A program made the translations under genes and the position numbers. The notes below the pieces were generated by a model that was not told the DNA's origin, made no database searches, and was given only the letters and a program-made list of their open reading frames with translations. DNA of 12,930 bases from Rickettsiales bacterium (lineage in GTDB: Bacteria > Pseudomonadota > Alphaproteobacteria > Rs-D84): NCBI GenBank assembly GCA_031267375.1, contig JAIRZE010000084.1, forward strand, positions 1 through 12,930, in the 5' to 3' direction. Below, in pieces: positions 12,905-12,930 of the stretch; position 1 is the stretch's first letter; the number at the start of each line of letters is the position of its first letter.

Positions 12905-12930
12905 ACACATTAAACGGTGGTTTAATATGT
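12905..12930. repeat. inverted repeat at the window edge
   Basis: ACACATTAAAC (12905-12915) and GTTTAATATGT (12920-12930) pair at 10 of 11 positions around GGTG. It lies about 30 bases upstream of the 424-aa gene's start. It may be an operator for that gene or a hairpin belonging to a neighbour outside the window; the edge hides the context. Confidence 0.45.

Noticed and set aside
1..12930. CRISPR array, prophage, restriction or toxin-antitoxin system
   Set aside because: I saw no regularly spaced direct repeats, cas, integrase, transposase, capsid, restriction or toxin motifs in any frame.

Overview
The window looks like chromosome from a Gram-negative, probably alphaproteobacterial, host- or gut-associated organism. 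Evidence: a two-signal style of secreted proteins (Sec signal peptides followed by periplasmic or surface domains), an alphaproteobacterial-looking trigger factor and six-domain S1 protein, moderate GC with AT-rich intergenic DNA, and Cys-rich secreted proteins of a kind I associate with gut Alphaproteobacteria. The taxonomic call is inference; no rRNA is present. Gene order (methyltransferase-rpsA-adk-like, not cmk-rpsA-ihfB) suggests a rearranged genome. Intergenic spaces are rich in palindromic repeats.

Layout. 148-1703 (minus): an operon of a Cys-rich secreted protein followed, with a 4-base ATGA overlap, by a small secreted protein with an HExxH motif. 1704-2157: a 450-base non-coding region holding a strong minus-strand promoter, a ~175-nt structured leader ending in an intrinsic terminator just before the operon (attenuator-like), a perfect 14-bp-arm palindrome, and the tig promoter. 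2158-7133 (plus): trigger factor, an FkbM-type methyltransferase, ribosomal protein S1 and a divergent adenylate kinase; two of the gaps hold copies of the same ~100-bp inverted-repeat element. 7173-7660: composite palindromes and tRNA-Ala(UGC) and tRNA-Leu(UAA). 7683-9808 (minus): fcl and gmd, which convert GDP-mannose to GDP-L-fucose. 9890-10821 (minus): tRNA-Glu(UUC), an unrecognised 151-aa protein with its own promoter, and tRNA-Asp(GUC). 10877-12874 (minus): a second secreted pair, a 424-aa HExxH protein followed 6 bases later by another Cys-rich secreted protein.

The most interesting theme is that the two ends of the window carry related two-gene modules: one secreted protein with an HExxH + Glu zinc-protease-like core and one secreted Cys-rich protein with a shared C-terminal signature. 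In the left copy the Cys-rich gene comes first and in the right copy the HExxH gene comes first. The left copy is preceded by the candidate attenuator RNA. The housekeeping genes (tig, rpsA, adk-like, tRNAs) and the GDP-fucose genes lie between them and show no obvious functional link to them.
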